Notes under the pieces: generated by a model
Told to the model about the DNA's origin: nothing
Database searches by the model: none
What the model saw: only the letters and a program-made list of their open reading frames with translations
Made by a program: the position numbers and the translations under genes
Shown: positions 46,968 through 54,218 of the stretch, one piece after another
Layout: the number at the start of each line of letters is the position of its first letter
How positions within the stretch are numbered: the first letter of the stretch is position 1
Assembly: GCF_000340475.1 (NCBI RefSeq)
Contig: NZ_CM001792.1
Coordinates: 2,068,659 to 2,132,658 of the forward strand
DNA from: Oceanobacillus kimchii X50
Lineage (GTDB): Bacteria; Bacillota; Bacilli; Bacillales; Amphibacillaceae
Direction of reading: 5' to 3'
Length of the DNA: 64,000 nucleotides

Positions 46968-47915
46968 TTATACAAGTTGCATCATTGGATAATTACTTTC
47001 AATATAACGCAGCTGTTTAGTTTTACCATCTGCAAGAACTGAATGTGTTATATAATGCTCATTCTTTCTCTGAATTCCTTTTAAAAATAAATTAGAGGTA
47101 ATTCCTGTAGCAGAAAATATACAATCATCTGTTGAGACCAATTGTTGATGACTCAACGGTACCTCCATTTCATATATCCCCATCTTATTACATCTTTTAA
47201 TTTCATCTTCATTTCGAGGCATTAACTTTGCTTGCATTTCTCCTCCTAAACAACGACTTGCTACAGCTCCTAACACACCTTCAGGGGCTCCTCCAATTCC
47301 ATAAAACATATCAATATCTAATTCTTCCATACATGTAGCTGCTGCATATATGACGTCGCCATCCGAAAATAAATTTACGTTGGCTCCAATATTTCTGATC
47401 TTATCAATATATTTTTGATGTCTTGCTCGATCTTGAATAAGGATATTTAAATCCTCAATTTTTTTTCCTGTTGCATCTGCAACTCTAGAAATATTTAATT
47501 CCAGAGTTGCTTCTATATCAATAACCCCTTTTGCTTTAGGACCTACTACAATTTTTTTCATATACATGTCAGGCGCATGTAATAATGTACTTTCAGGTGC
47601 AGCTGCAATTACTGTTATAGCATTTGGCTGGCCATTTACTGTTGGTGTTGTGCCTTCTATTGGATCTACAGCGATATCGACAGCTAATGCATTACCTAGA
47701 CCTACCTTTTCCCCTATATAAAGCATTGGAGCCTCATCTATTTCCCCTTCTCCAATAACAACCGTTCCATCCATTTTCATTTTGTTTAATTGTTCTCTCA
47801 TCGCTTTCGTTGCAGCTCCATCAGCAGAAATTTTATCACCACTTCCTACCCATGGTTTTGATGCAATCGCTGCTAACTCAGTAACTCTTAAAAAATCAAA
47901 TAGTAAAGACTGCAT
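46968..47915 (-). CDS. glpX: Class II fructose-1,6-bisphosphatase family (GlpX)
   Basis: Metal-dependent sugar bisphosphatase; 315 aa. Motifs: GEGEIDEAPMLYIGEKVG (metal site), VDPIEGTTPTVNGQPNAITV and GGAPEGVLGAVASRC. The ATG at 47915 (MQSLLFDFLRVTELAAIA) is preferred because GGGGG lies 9 bases ahead; the ATG at 47924 touches it. It directly follows rpiB (20 bp). Class II enzymes also hydrolyse sedoheptulose-1,7-bisphosphate; in a pathway that ends in erythrose-4-phosphate that activity would be useful, but this is inference. Confidence 0.93.
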   Translation of the reverse strand: MQSLLFDFLRVTELAAIASKPWVGSGDKISADGAATKAMREQLNKMKMDGTVVIGEGEIDEAPMLYIGEKVGLGNALAVDIAVDPIEGTTPTVNGQPNAITVIAAAPESTLLHAPDMYMKKIVVGPKAKGVIDIEATLELNISRVADATGKKIEDLNILIQDRARHQKYIDKIRNIGANVNLFSDGDVIYAAATCMEELDIDMFYGIGGAPEGVLGAVASRCLGGEMQAKLMPRNEDEIKRCNKMGIYEMEVPLSHQQLVSTDDCIFSATGITSNLFLKGIQRKNEHYITHSVLADGKTKQLRYIESNYPMMQLV

Positions 47916-47935
47916 GGAGCACATCCCCCTTGGAT

Positions 47936-48421
47936 TTAGCTACAATGTGTATCTGCAGCTACTTCTTGATTTTGTTTCGCTAAAAATTTATTCTCATTAT
48001 CCGTTATTTTATCGACTTTTCGCTTTGATCCTTCTTGCCAGTTTACACTTAAATATGCTTCTACAACTTTTAAAGCTACTTCTTCACCAATAATTTGAGC
48101 ACCCAGCGTGATTACTTGAGCATTATTACTTAATTGCGCTCTTTCTGCAGAATAAACATCGTGAGCAAGAGCAGCACGAATGCCAGGGTATTTATTAGCA
48201 GCTATACAAACACCGATACCCGTACCACAAATTAAAATTGCTCTATCAATTTCTTCATTACTAATTGCTTTGGAAACTTCAAATGCAACATCCGGATAAT
48301 CAACAACATTACAAGAATAACAACCATAATCTACTATTTCGTGATCTGTTCCAGATAAGTATCGATTAATGGCTTCTTTTAGGTCAAATCCATTATGATC
48401 ACTACCAATTCCAATTTTCAT
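47936..48421 (-). CDS. rpiB: RpiB/LacAB-family sugar-phosphate isomerase
   Basis: Aldose-ketose isomerase of the RpiB type, 161 aa. Motifs: GIGSDHNGFDLKEAI, the VDYPDVAFEVSKAI segment and the active-site cysteine in CGTGIGVCIAANKYPGIRAA. Members of this family isomerise ribose-5-phosphate, allose-6-phosphate, and, in tetritol pathways, erythrulose-4-phosphate to erythrose-4-phosphate; the gene neighbours favour the last. It heads the rpiB-glpX unit, which has its own promoter and operator-like boxes. AGGAGG is 8 bases before the ATG. Confidence 0.9.
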   Translation of the reverse strand: MKIGIGSDHNGFDLKEAINRYLSGTDHEIVDYGCYSCNVVDYPDVAFEVSKAISNEEIDRAILICGTGIGVCIAANKYPGIRAALAHDVYSAERAQLSNNAQVITLGAQIIGEEVALKVVEAYLSVNWQEGSKRKVDKITDNENKFLAKQNQEVAADTHCS

Positions 48422-48454
48422 GTTGTATCCTCCTAATTTTCACTTTATATTTTC

Positions 48455-48483
48455 ATTTTAGTTCATGATACAAATATTTTCAA
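48455..48483 (-). promoter_or_regulatory. Sigma-A promoter of rpiB-glpX
   Basis: TTGAAA (minus, 48478-48483), 17-bp spacer, TAAAAT (48455-48460), 34 bp upstream of the rpiB start. Confidence 0.7.
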
Positions 48484-48486
48484 TTG

Positions 48487-48524
48487 TTTATTTTCGTTTA
48501 TTTTTATTTTGTTTCGTATTTATT
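48487..48524 (-). promoter_or_regulatory. DeoR-type operator boxes before rpiB
   Basis: TTTATTTTCGTTTATTT (from 48487) and TTTCGTATTTATT (48512-48524) on the plus strand, immediately upstream of the rpiB -35. Near-identical boxes flank the dehydrogenase/DeoR promoters at 52.9 kb, so they are the likely binding sites of the DeoR protein encoded at 53065. Confidence 0.6.
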
Positions 48525-48532
48525 GTTTTTTA

Positions 48533-48577
48533 TCAAAAAAAAGAATCAGAATTTCTGATCTGACTCCTTTTTTATTT
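48533..48577 (-). terminator. Probable terminator after dhaL
   Basis: A short ATCAG/CTGAT stem followed on the minus strand by eight T, just after the dhaL stop and before the rpiB operator. The stem is weak. Confidence 0.45.
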
Positions 48578-48593
48578 ATTTTTAAAATTAATA

Positions 48594-49250
48594 TTAACTG
48601 GCTTGTGACTGTTGTTCTTTTATAAAGGATAAAAATGCTTGAAGAATAAGATAAGAAGACGTTGCTCCTGGATCTTGAGCACCTATCGATCTTTCTCCTA
48701 GCCTACTTGAACGGCCTTTTTTAGAAATTAAATCCTTTGTTGATTCCATTCCTTTTTTTGCTTCTATAACTGCACTTTCAAACGAAGCATAAAAGTCCTC
48801 AGTTATATTATACTTTGACTCTAATTCTCTAGCGAATGGAGCGAGTGTATCTACCATCGTTTTATCACCAATATCGGATTGCCCTCTTTCTTTAATCCCT
48901 TTAGTAAAAGCAATCCAATAATTGATTAAATCTTCTTCATTTAATATCGTTTTATTTTTTACTTGTTTTGCACCTCTCATAAATCCTGTGGCATAAAGCG
49001 GCCCAACTGATGATCCAACTGCATTCAAAAATGTCTTGCCAACAGTTAGATTTATCTTAGCTATATCTTCTTCATCCGATAGGTCACTCATTAATTTTTC
49101 CTTCACTGCTTGCCAGCCGATTGACATTGTAACACCATGATCTCCATCCCCAATTTTACGATCCAATTCACATAAATAATCTTTTTCTTCTTCAATTATA
49201 TCCACGATATTATGAAAAAAAATTTTAAATTCTCTTGATGTAAATTCCAT
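48594..49250 (-). CDS. dhaL: DhaL subunit of a dihydroxyacetone-type ketose kinase
   Basis: Nucleotide-binding helical-barrel subunit, 218 aa. The Mg-binding aspartates are in DRKIGDGDHGVTMSIGW (near 27-40); SSVGPLYATGFMRG, DKTMVDTLAPFA and the C-terminal RSSRLGERSIGAQDPGA complete the family marks. It follows dhaK after 24 bp. No DhaM phosphotransferase subunit is encoded in the window, so either DhaM lies elsewhere or this split kinase uses ATP directly. The polyol setting suggests erythrulose rather than dihydroxyacetone as substrate. Confidence 0.93.
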   Translation of the reverse strand: MEFTSREFKIFFHNIVDIIEEEKDYLCELDRKIGDGDHGVTMSIGWQAVKEKLMSDLSDEEDIAKINLTVGKTFLNAVGSSVGPLYATGFMRGAKQVKNKTILNEEDLINYWIAFTKGIKERGQSDIGDKTMVDTLAPFARELESKYNITEDFYASFESAVIEAKKGMESTKDLISKKGRSSRLGERSIGAQDPGATSSYLILQAFLSFIKEQQSQAS

Positions 49251-49274
49251 GTTAATCCTCCTATTTCGGTTGGT

Positions 49275-50279
49275 CTACTTCTGAACAAACATTGGACAAT
49301 TGACAGGGTGATCAATTCCTTTCTTTAATTCATCATCTAGTTTCATTAAAGTAACGGAACATCCACCCATTTCTAAAGAAGTAATATAGTCACCAACATA
49401 TGAACGATAGATATGAATACCTTTTTCTGATAGTATTTGTTCTACTCTTCGAAAAATAATATATAATTCCATTCGTGGAGTGGAGCCTAATCCATTTACT
49501 AAAACAGCTACTTCATCTTGGTTTGTCAGAGGCATATCAGTTAAAATATCCGTTACAAGTCTTTCTGCTACTTCATCTGCAGTAGCTAATGGTCCTTTTT
49601 CAATTCCTGGTTCCCCATGATGACCAAGACCTATTTCCATTTCATTTTCACCTAACTCAAAACTTGGTTCACCTGTTTGTGGTAAAGCACATGGTGATAG
49701 ACCAACTCCCATTGATCGAGAATTTTCATTTGCTTTTTCTGCCATTCGAATTACATCGTCTAAGTCATAACCAAAATCCGCAGCTGCTCCAGCAGATTTG
49801 AAAATAAAGAACTCACCAGCAATCCCACGACGCTTCTTTTTTTCTTCTTTCGGAGCAGAGGCTACATCATCCGAGCCTAATGCAATCTTTACTTCAATAT
49901 CTTCCTCTAAATCTGCCATCTCTGCAGCCATACCAAAATTCATTACATCTCCAGCGTAATTTCCATGCAGATAGGCAACACCAGCTCCTTTGTCAATTGC
50001 CTTTGTTACTTCAAGAATCGGATCAGGAGAGGGAGATGCAAAGATATTTCCAACTGCTACTCCATCTGCCATTCCTTCACCAACATATCCTAGGAATCCA
50101 GGCTCATGTCCAGAACCTCCACCTATCAAAATACCAACCTTATTCTCTTTTGTTTGTCGAGTAGTTACTAGAGCACGTTTATTTTGATTTGATTGTTTTA
50201 TATAATCTGGATGTGCTTTAACATAACCTTCTAACATTTCTTCTACTACATGATTTGGATTATTTAAGAGTTTTTTCAT
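49275..50279 (-). CDS. dhaK: DhaK subunit of a dihydroxyacetone-type ketose kinase
   Basis: Substrate-binding subunit that holds the ketose as a hemiaminal on a histidine; 334 aa. The N-terminal IGGGSGHEPGFLGYVGEGMADG, VLNY-type segment (LHGNYAGDVMNFGMA) and the substrate histidine in LGHHGEPGIEKG (near 219) are present. The ATG at 50279 starts MKKLLNNPNHVVEEML; a GTG four codons upstream overlaps the GAGG site. It lies 108 bp after the permease gene, with an imperfect cre in the gap. Confidence 0.93.
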   Translation of the reverse strand: MKKLLNNPNHVVEEMLEGYVKAHPDYIKQSNQNKRALVTTRQTKENKVGILIGGGSGHEPGFLGYVGEGMADGVAVGNIFASPSPDPILEVTKAIDKGAGVAYLHGNYAGDVMNFGMAAEMADLEEDIEVKIALGSDDVASAPKEEKKKRRGIAGEFFIFKSAGAAADFGYDLDDVIRMAEKANENSRSMGVGLSPCALPQTGEPSFELGENEMEIGLGHHGEPGIEKGPLATADEVAERLVTDILTDMPLTNQDEVAVLVNGLGSTPRMELYIIFRRVEQILSEKGIHIYRSYVGDYITSLEMGGCSVTLMKLDDELKKGIDHPVNCPMFVQK

Positions 50280-50325
50280 TATTGTATGCACCTCACATTA
50301 TGATTCAATTAATCTTAATTTCAAA

Positions 50326-50339
50326 ATAAAGCGTTTACA
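50326..50339. promoter_or_regulatory. Imperfect cre-like site before dhaK
   Basis: ATAAAGCGTTTACA matches TGWNANCGNTNWCA at all but the first two positions. It lies in the permease-dhaK gap and could tune the distal part of the operon. Confidence 0.4.
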
Positions 50340-50387
50340 CTAATATTAGACGAGTTCACGCAATATCAGTGTATAGTTTACTCATTA

Positions 50388-51662
50388 TTAAACGACAGCT
50401 TCATCCTTTGAACCTTTTGCTATTTCTTCTTCAGGTAATCTCAAGAATCTTGTCATAATAGCTGCTGCAAAATATAATCCCGCAAGTAACCACATTAATC
50501 CTTGTGTACCAATGAAATCATAAAATAGAGCAACAAGTGCCGGTCCTACGAATACACATAATCCTGCTCCAAGATTTAAAATAGACATTGCAGCGCCTTT
50601 GTCCCCGTCTCCAACTAAAGATGGGGTTAAAGCTGAAAGTGGAACAAAACCAGCTAAACATGCGCCCCATAACATTCCAATTGCTCCAATTAAGAATACA
50701 TTTCCAGTAAACACTTGTGGTACATAGAACATCATTAACGTAAATACACCACATCCAACCGCACCAATCCAAGTAATTGTGTTTCTCCATCCAAATTTGT
50801 CGCCAACATAACCAAATATTAAATTAAATGCAATGTTGGAAATAAAGATAGTTCCCCAAATGTTCAACCAGACTGTTGTTGAAATTCCTTGACCTGATAA
50901 GTAAATCGGTAAAAACAAAGGAAACGCATATTGCGACGCTTGGTTAATTATTCTGACAATACCCGCTACAGCGACTTTAGGTTCTCGCTTTAAAATAGTT
51001 ATTCCATTTAACAATTCTTTAAATTTACTACTTTTGCTTTCCTTCTCTTCTAGGTCAAACTTATCTTTGTTAACAATTAAAGCAAAGTAAGCCCCTAACA
51101 ATACCCAAAATACCGCACTCCACATAGTAGGAATGTGCCCAACCCAATTAATCATAAAGCTAGAATAATATGCACCTAATACGCTTAGTCCTCCAGTAAA
51201 CACAAACCAGAACCATCCCACTGCTGTTCCAAGTTGATGTTTTGGTGTACGATAAGTAACCCATACAAGAAATGAATATGCAAATAACGGATATCCAAAG
51301 CCACGTAGTGCGTATGTTGGAATCATTAATTCATAGACTAAATTTGGCATAGCAAATCCAACAAACAGAACGTGTCCGAGTAGATATAATACTAATCCCA
51401 TTGTCATTGTTTTCCTTGGACCGAATGCCTCTACTAGTACTCCAGATAACCACGCTGCAATTGCAATTGTTACACCATAAGATGTAGTGAGTACTGCTGC
51501 TTGCTGGACAGTTAATCCTTGATCTACAAGGTACGGACTAATCCAAGCAAGCTCTAATCCATCACCCATCATGAAGATTAATACTCCAAAATAACCCCAT
51601 ACTAAATTGGAAGGAATACCAATCTTATCCAAAAAAGTCTGATTTTGCCCTAAACTTCGCAC
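50388..51662 (-). CDS. Polyol permease, MFS (RbtT/DalT-like)
   Basis: A 424-aa major facilitator with 12 helices. It opens IGIPSNLVWGYFGVLIFMMG followed by DGLELAWISPYLVDQGLT, and has GFGYPLFAYSFLVWV and VRIINQASQYAFPLFLPIYL, close in pattern to the ribitol and D-arabinitol transporters RbtT and DalT. The start is GTG with GGGGGAG 6 bases ahead. It lies between the dehydrogenase gene (30 bp) and dhaK. The substrate is a small polyol, likely the same one the dehydrogenase oxidises. Confidence 0.85.
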   Translation of the reverse strand: MRSLGQNQTFLDKIGIPSNLVWGYFGVLIFMMGDGLELAWISPYLVDQGLTVQQAAVLTTSYGVTIAIAAWLSGVLVEAFGPRKTMTMGLVLYLLGHVLFVGFAMPNLVYELMIPTYALRGFGYPLFAYSFLVWVTYRTPKHQLGTAVGWFWFVFTGGLSVLGAYYSSFMINWVGHIPTMWSAVFWVLLGAYFALIVNKDKFDLEEKESKSSKFKELLNGITILKREPKVAVAGIVRIINQASQYAFPLFLPIYLSGQGISTTVWLNIWGTIFISNIAFNLIFGYVGDKFGWRNTITWIGAVGCGVFTLMMFYVPQVFTGNVFLIGAIGMLWGACLAGFVPLSALTPSLVGDGDKGAAMSILNLGAGLCVFVGPALVALFYDFIGTQGLMWLLAGLYFAAAIMTRFLRLPEEEIAKGSKDEAVV

Positions 51663-51692
51663 AAGTTTCTCCCCCTTTATAGTGGAAACCTC

Positions 51693-52808
51693 TTACGGTT
51701 TCAATATTATTTTTAGTGACTTATCTCCCTTTTTCATTAATTCGAATCCCTTCTCAAACTCTTCTAAAGGAAGTTGATGTGTCACTACTCCACTAGTAGG
51801 GAAATCTCCATTTGCAATTCCATCAATAACTAACGGATAACAATATGGCCCAAGATGTGATCCGAGTAAATCTAGTTCTTTTCGATCGCTAATAATACTC
51901 CAATCTACCGTTACAGGTTCTCCAAACACACTAAATTCTATAAATCTACCTAATTTACGAATAGCATGTAATCCTTGCTCCACTGATTTTGGATGCCCAG
52001 TAGCCTCTATATAGATGTCACATCCATAGCCTTCTGTCATATCTTTAATTTCTTGAACAACATCTGTCTTACTAGGGTTAAGAACAATATCTGCTCCGAA
52101 TTGTTTGGCAAGTTCTAGACGGTCTTCTTTCATATCTAATACAACTAACTTAGCAGGTCCTGATTTTTTTATAGCACCAATCATTCCTAAACCAAGTGTA
52201 CCCGCACCAGACAGAACAACAAAATCTCCTAGCTGTACTTGCGCCCGTTGTACGGCATGTAAACTACAAGCATATGGTTCAATGAGAATAGCATCTTCAA
52301 TCGGCAAATCCTCTGGTACTTTATAATTAATCGCTTCTTTTGTAAATTTCATATATTCCGCCATTCCACCATTTACGTTGTTTTGAAATCCATATAAATC
52401 ATGCTTTTCACACATCCAATATTGGCCTCGATTACAGAAACGGCACTCCCAACAAGGTACAATTTGCTCAGAAATTACACGATCACCAATTTCAAAATCA
52501 GATACTTCATTCCCTTTTTGCACAATCTTACCAATAAATTCATGACCAGGAATCATTGGAGCTTTAATATATGCCGGTTGTGTTTCATCTCCCCAAAAGC
52601 TAGGCGCACCATCATAAGCTTTAATATCCCCTGCACAAATTCCACAAGCCTCTAACTTTATAATTATTTCTTTATCGTTTTCTAGTTTTGGAGTTTCTAC
52701 CCTTTCTTCAAATTTATAATTTTTAGGGCTATATGCTACAACAGCTTTCATATGTGTTGGTATCTCTTGCTGCTTAGTGCTCTCTTTATTTTCTACCGAT
52801 TTCTCCAT
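51693..52808 (-). CDS. Zinc-dependent polyol dehydrogenase (erythritol/threitol type)
   Basis: A 371-aa medium-chain dehydrogenase. Catalytic zinc ligands: Cys in EACGICAGDIKAYDG and His-Glu in IPGHEFIGKI; structural zinc: CWECRFCNRGQYWMC; NAD site: SGAGTLGLGMIGA. The residues KAYDGAPSFWGDE and the cluster (polyol permease, Dha-type kinase, RpiB) match erythritol/L-threitol dehydrogenases known from tetritol pathways; galactitol- or sorbitol-type activity is the alternative. GGGAG lies 9 bases before the ATG. First gene of the minus-strand polyol operon; promoter, cre and operator boxes lie just upstream. Confidence 0.85.
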   Translation of the reverse strand: MEKSVENKESTKQQEIPTHMKAVVAYSPKNYKFEERVETPKLENDKEIIIKLEACGICAGDIKAYDGAPSFWGDETQPAYIKAPMIPGHEFIGKIVQKGNEVSDFEIGDRVISEQIVPCWECRFCNRGQYWMCEKHDLYGFQNNVNGGMAEYMKFTKEAINYKVPEDLPIEDAILIEPYACSLHAVQRAQVQLGDFVVLSGAGTLGLGMIGAIKKSGPAKLVVLDMKEDRLELAKQFGADIVLNPSKTDVVQEIKDMTEGYGCDIYIEATGHPKSVEQGLHAIRKLGRFIEFSVFGEPVTVDWSIISDRKELDLLGSHLGPYCYPLVIDGIANGDFPTSGVVTHQLPLEEFEKGFELMKKGDKSLKIILKP

Positions 52809-52861
52809 GCTTTCATCTCCCTTAACATTTATTTAAAACAAATTTCAATTTTTCATCTTAT

Positions 52862-52875
52862 TGAAATCGTTTTCA
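52862..52875. promoter_or_regulatory. Perfect cre site downstream of the polyol-operon promoter
   Basis: TGAAATCGTTTTCA fits TGWNANCGNTNWCA at every position. It lies between the -10 (52888-52893) and the dehydrogenase start, where CcpA would block transcription. Confidence 0.8.
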
Positions 52876-52887
52876 ATTTATAGTTAC

Positions 52888-52915
52888 ATATTATCATTCA
52901 TTTTCGAATTGTCAA
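52888..52915 (-). promoter_or_regulatory. Sigma-A promoter of the polyol operon
   Basis: TTGACA (minus, 52910-52915), 16-bp spacer, TAATAT (52888-52893). A TTCGAA box lies inside the spacer. Confidence 0.8.
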
Positions 52916-52992
52916 TAATTTATTTCGTATTTTATTATTTCAATTCATATATAATCATAAATAAATAATTCGAAAATAAAACGAAAATAAAT
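52900..52992. promoter_or_regulatory. DeoR-type operator boxes between polyol operon and deoR
   Basis: ATTTTCGAATTG (52900-52911), TTTATTTCGTATTTTATT (52919-52936) and, inverted, AATTCGAAAATAAAACG with ACGAAAATAAA (52968-52992). The second and last form an inverted pair of a TTTATTTTCGTTTTATT-like box. The same box recurs before rpiB. TTCG-centred half-sites are usual for DeoR-family repressors. Confidence 0.65.
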
Positions 52993-53003
52993 ATACTTCA
53001 TTA

Positions 53004-53032
53004 TTGCTTAAATGAACAAAATACCCTAATAT
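53004..53032 (+). promoter_or_regulatory. Sigma-A promoter of the DeoR gene
   Basis: TTGCTT (53004-53009), 17-bp spacer, TAATAT (53027-53032), directly beside the operator boxes, which suggests autoregulation. Confidence 0.7.
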
Positions 53033-53064
53033 GAAATTAGATTACTTATTAAGGGTGAAGTTTC

Positions 53065-53835
53065 ATGAAAATGTTTGCTAGTGAAAGAAGAAATAAAATT
53101 ATTAACCTATTACAAGAACAAAAACGAATTACTGTGAAAGATATAGCATTACAGATAGGGGTATCTGAAGCTACATTAAGGGCAGATCTAAACAAAATGG
53201 AAAATGATGGTTTACTTACAAGAACACATGGTGGTGCCGTCATTAATGATGAAAATGAAAATGAAACAAGTTTTAGTGCAAGGAAAAAGAGAAACAAAGA
53301 AGAAAAAATACAAATATGTAAAAATGCTTTTGAACTTATCGAAGAAAAACAATGTATATTATTAGATGCTAGTTCCACTGCACTAGAACTAGCTCGTTTA
53401 TTAAATCAATCTTCAAAACGAGTTACTGTAGTAACTAGTGGAATTCAAACCGCCTTTGAGTTAAAAGACAACCCTGATATTACTACAATCTTAATTGGTG
53501 GCGTAGTTACAAAGAAATCAGCATCTATTGAAGGTACACTAGGAATAGATATATTAGATAGTGTCAATATAGATATCATGTTTACTTCAGCAAATGCACT
53601 ATCTTTTGAAAATGGCTTAGAAGATTTTAATTTATATGAAGTTCAATTAAAAAAAGAAATTATACGGAGAGCTTCAAAAGTAATTGCGCTTATTGATTCC
53701 ACAAAAATCGGGAAATCATCTAGTGCTGTTTTTGCAAAGTTTGATCAGATAGACCGAATAATAACAGATCAACCTATAGATCCGTTATTTAATAGCAAAT
53801 TAGATTCTCATCAGATAGAAACAATCATAGTTTAA
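53065..53835 (+). CDS. DeoR-family transcriptional repressor of the polyol operon
   Basis: A 256-aa regulator with the N-terminal DeoR helix-turn-helix (RRNKIINLLQEQKRITVKDI, then GVSEATLRADLNKMENDGLL and RTHGGA) and a C-terminal sugar-phosphate-binding domain (DASSTALELARLL, VVTSGIQTAFEL, LIGGVVTKKSASIEG). DeoR proteins of this type usually respond to a phosphorylated pathway intermediate, here probably a tetrulose phosphate. It is divergent from the operon it presumably controls. AAGGGTGA precedes the ATG; a strong terminator follows. Confidence 0.92.
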   Translation: MKMFASERRNKIINLLQEQKRITVKDIALQIGVSEATLRADLNKMENDGLLTRTHGGAVINDENENETSFSARKKRNKEEKIQICKNAFELIEEKQCILLDASSTALELARLLNQSSKRVTVVTSGIQTAFELKDNPDITTILIGGVVTKKSASIEGTLGIDILDSVNIDIMFTSANALSFENGLEDFNLYEVQLKKEIIRRASKVIALIDSTKIGKSSSAVFAKFDQIDRIITDQPIDPLFNSKLDSHQIETIIV

Positions 53836-53849
53836 ACAATTTATCCGAT

Positions 53850-53884
53850 AAAAAACGAAGACTTATATAAGTCTTCGTTTTTTA
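53850..53884 (+). terminator. Terminator of the DeoR gene
   Basis: A 14-bp perfect palindrome (AAACGAAGACTTAT/ATAAGTCTTCGTTT) followed by TTTTTT. Confidence 0.9.
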
Positions 53885-53939
53885 TGCTCTACTCAAAGAT
53901 AATTTAAGCTTATAGATTATAGAGTTATATGAATTTTAT

Positions 53940-54140
53940 TGAATCATCCATTGAGGTTTTCTAAATCCAAACCCTGGAATTCACCATCTATAATTTGTTA
54001 TTTCATCTAATTCCACAATTTCTTTAATATCTATAACCTGCTGCTCTTTCTCATCCTCTGTAACAACTCGATTTCAATAAACATATTCAAAGCTGCAGCC
54101 TATTCATCTTCAATCTTCTTATACTACTTCAAAATAAAAT
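53940..54140 (-). pseudogene. Decayed coding remnant, unidentified
   Basis: The minus strand reads, from the right, YKKIEDE, a stop, AAALNMFIEI, then after a frame change VVTEDEKEQQVIDIKEIVEL followed by DEITNYRW, a stop, and IPGFGFRKPQWMIQ. Two stops and a frameshift in about 200 bp mean that it is not expressed as a protein. I cannot name the family with confidence. Confidence 0.35.
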
Positions 54141-54149
54141 CGAGAATTG

Positions 54150-54197
54150 CGAACGAGGATGTGGCCCATAATATAATCTGGAGCCTCATCCTCGCAT
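54150..54197 (-). terminator. Terminator-like hairpin after the chemoreceptor gene
   Basis: GAGGATG (54155-54161) with CATCCTC (54187-54193) plus an inner GGCC/GGCT-type stem. The T run is poor. Confidence 0.45.
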
Positions 54198-54218
54198 TTC
54201 AGTGTAATGATACGTTCT

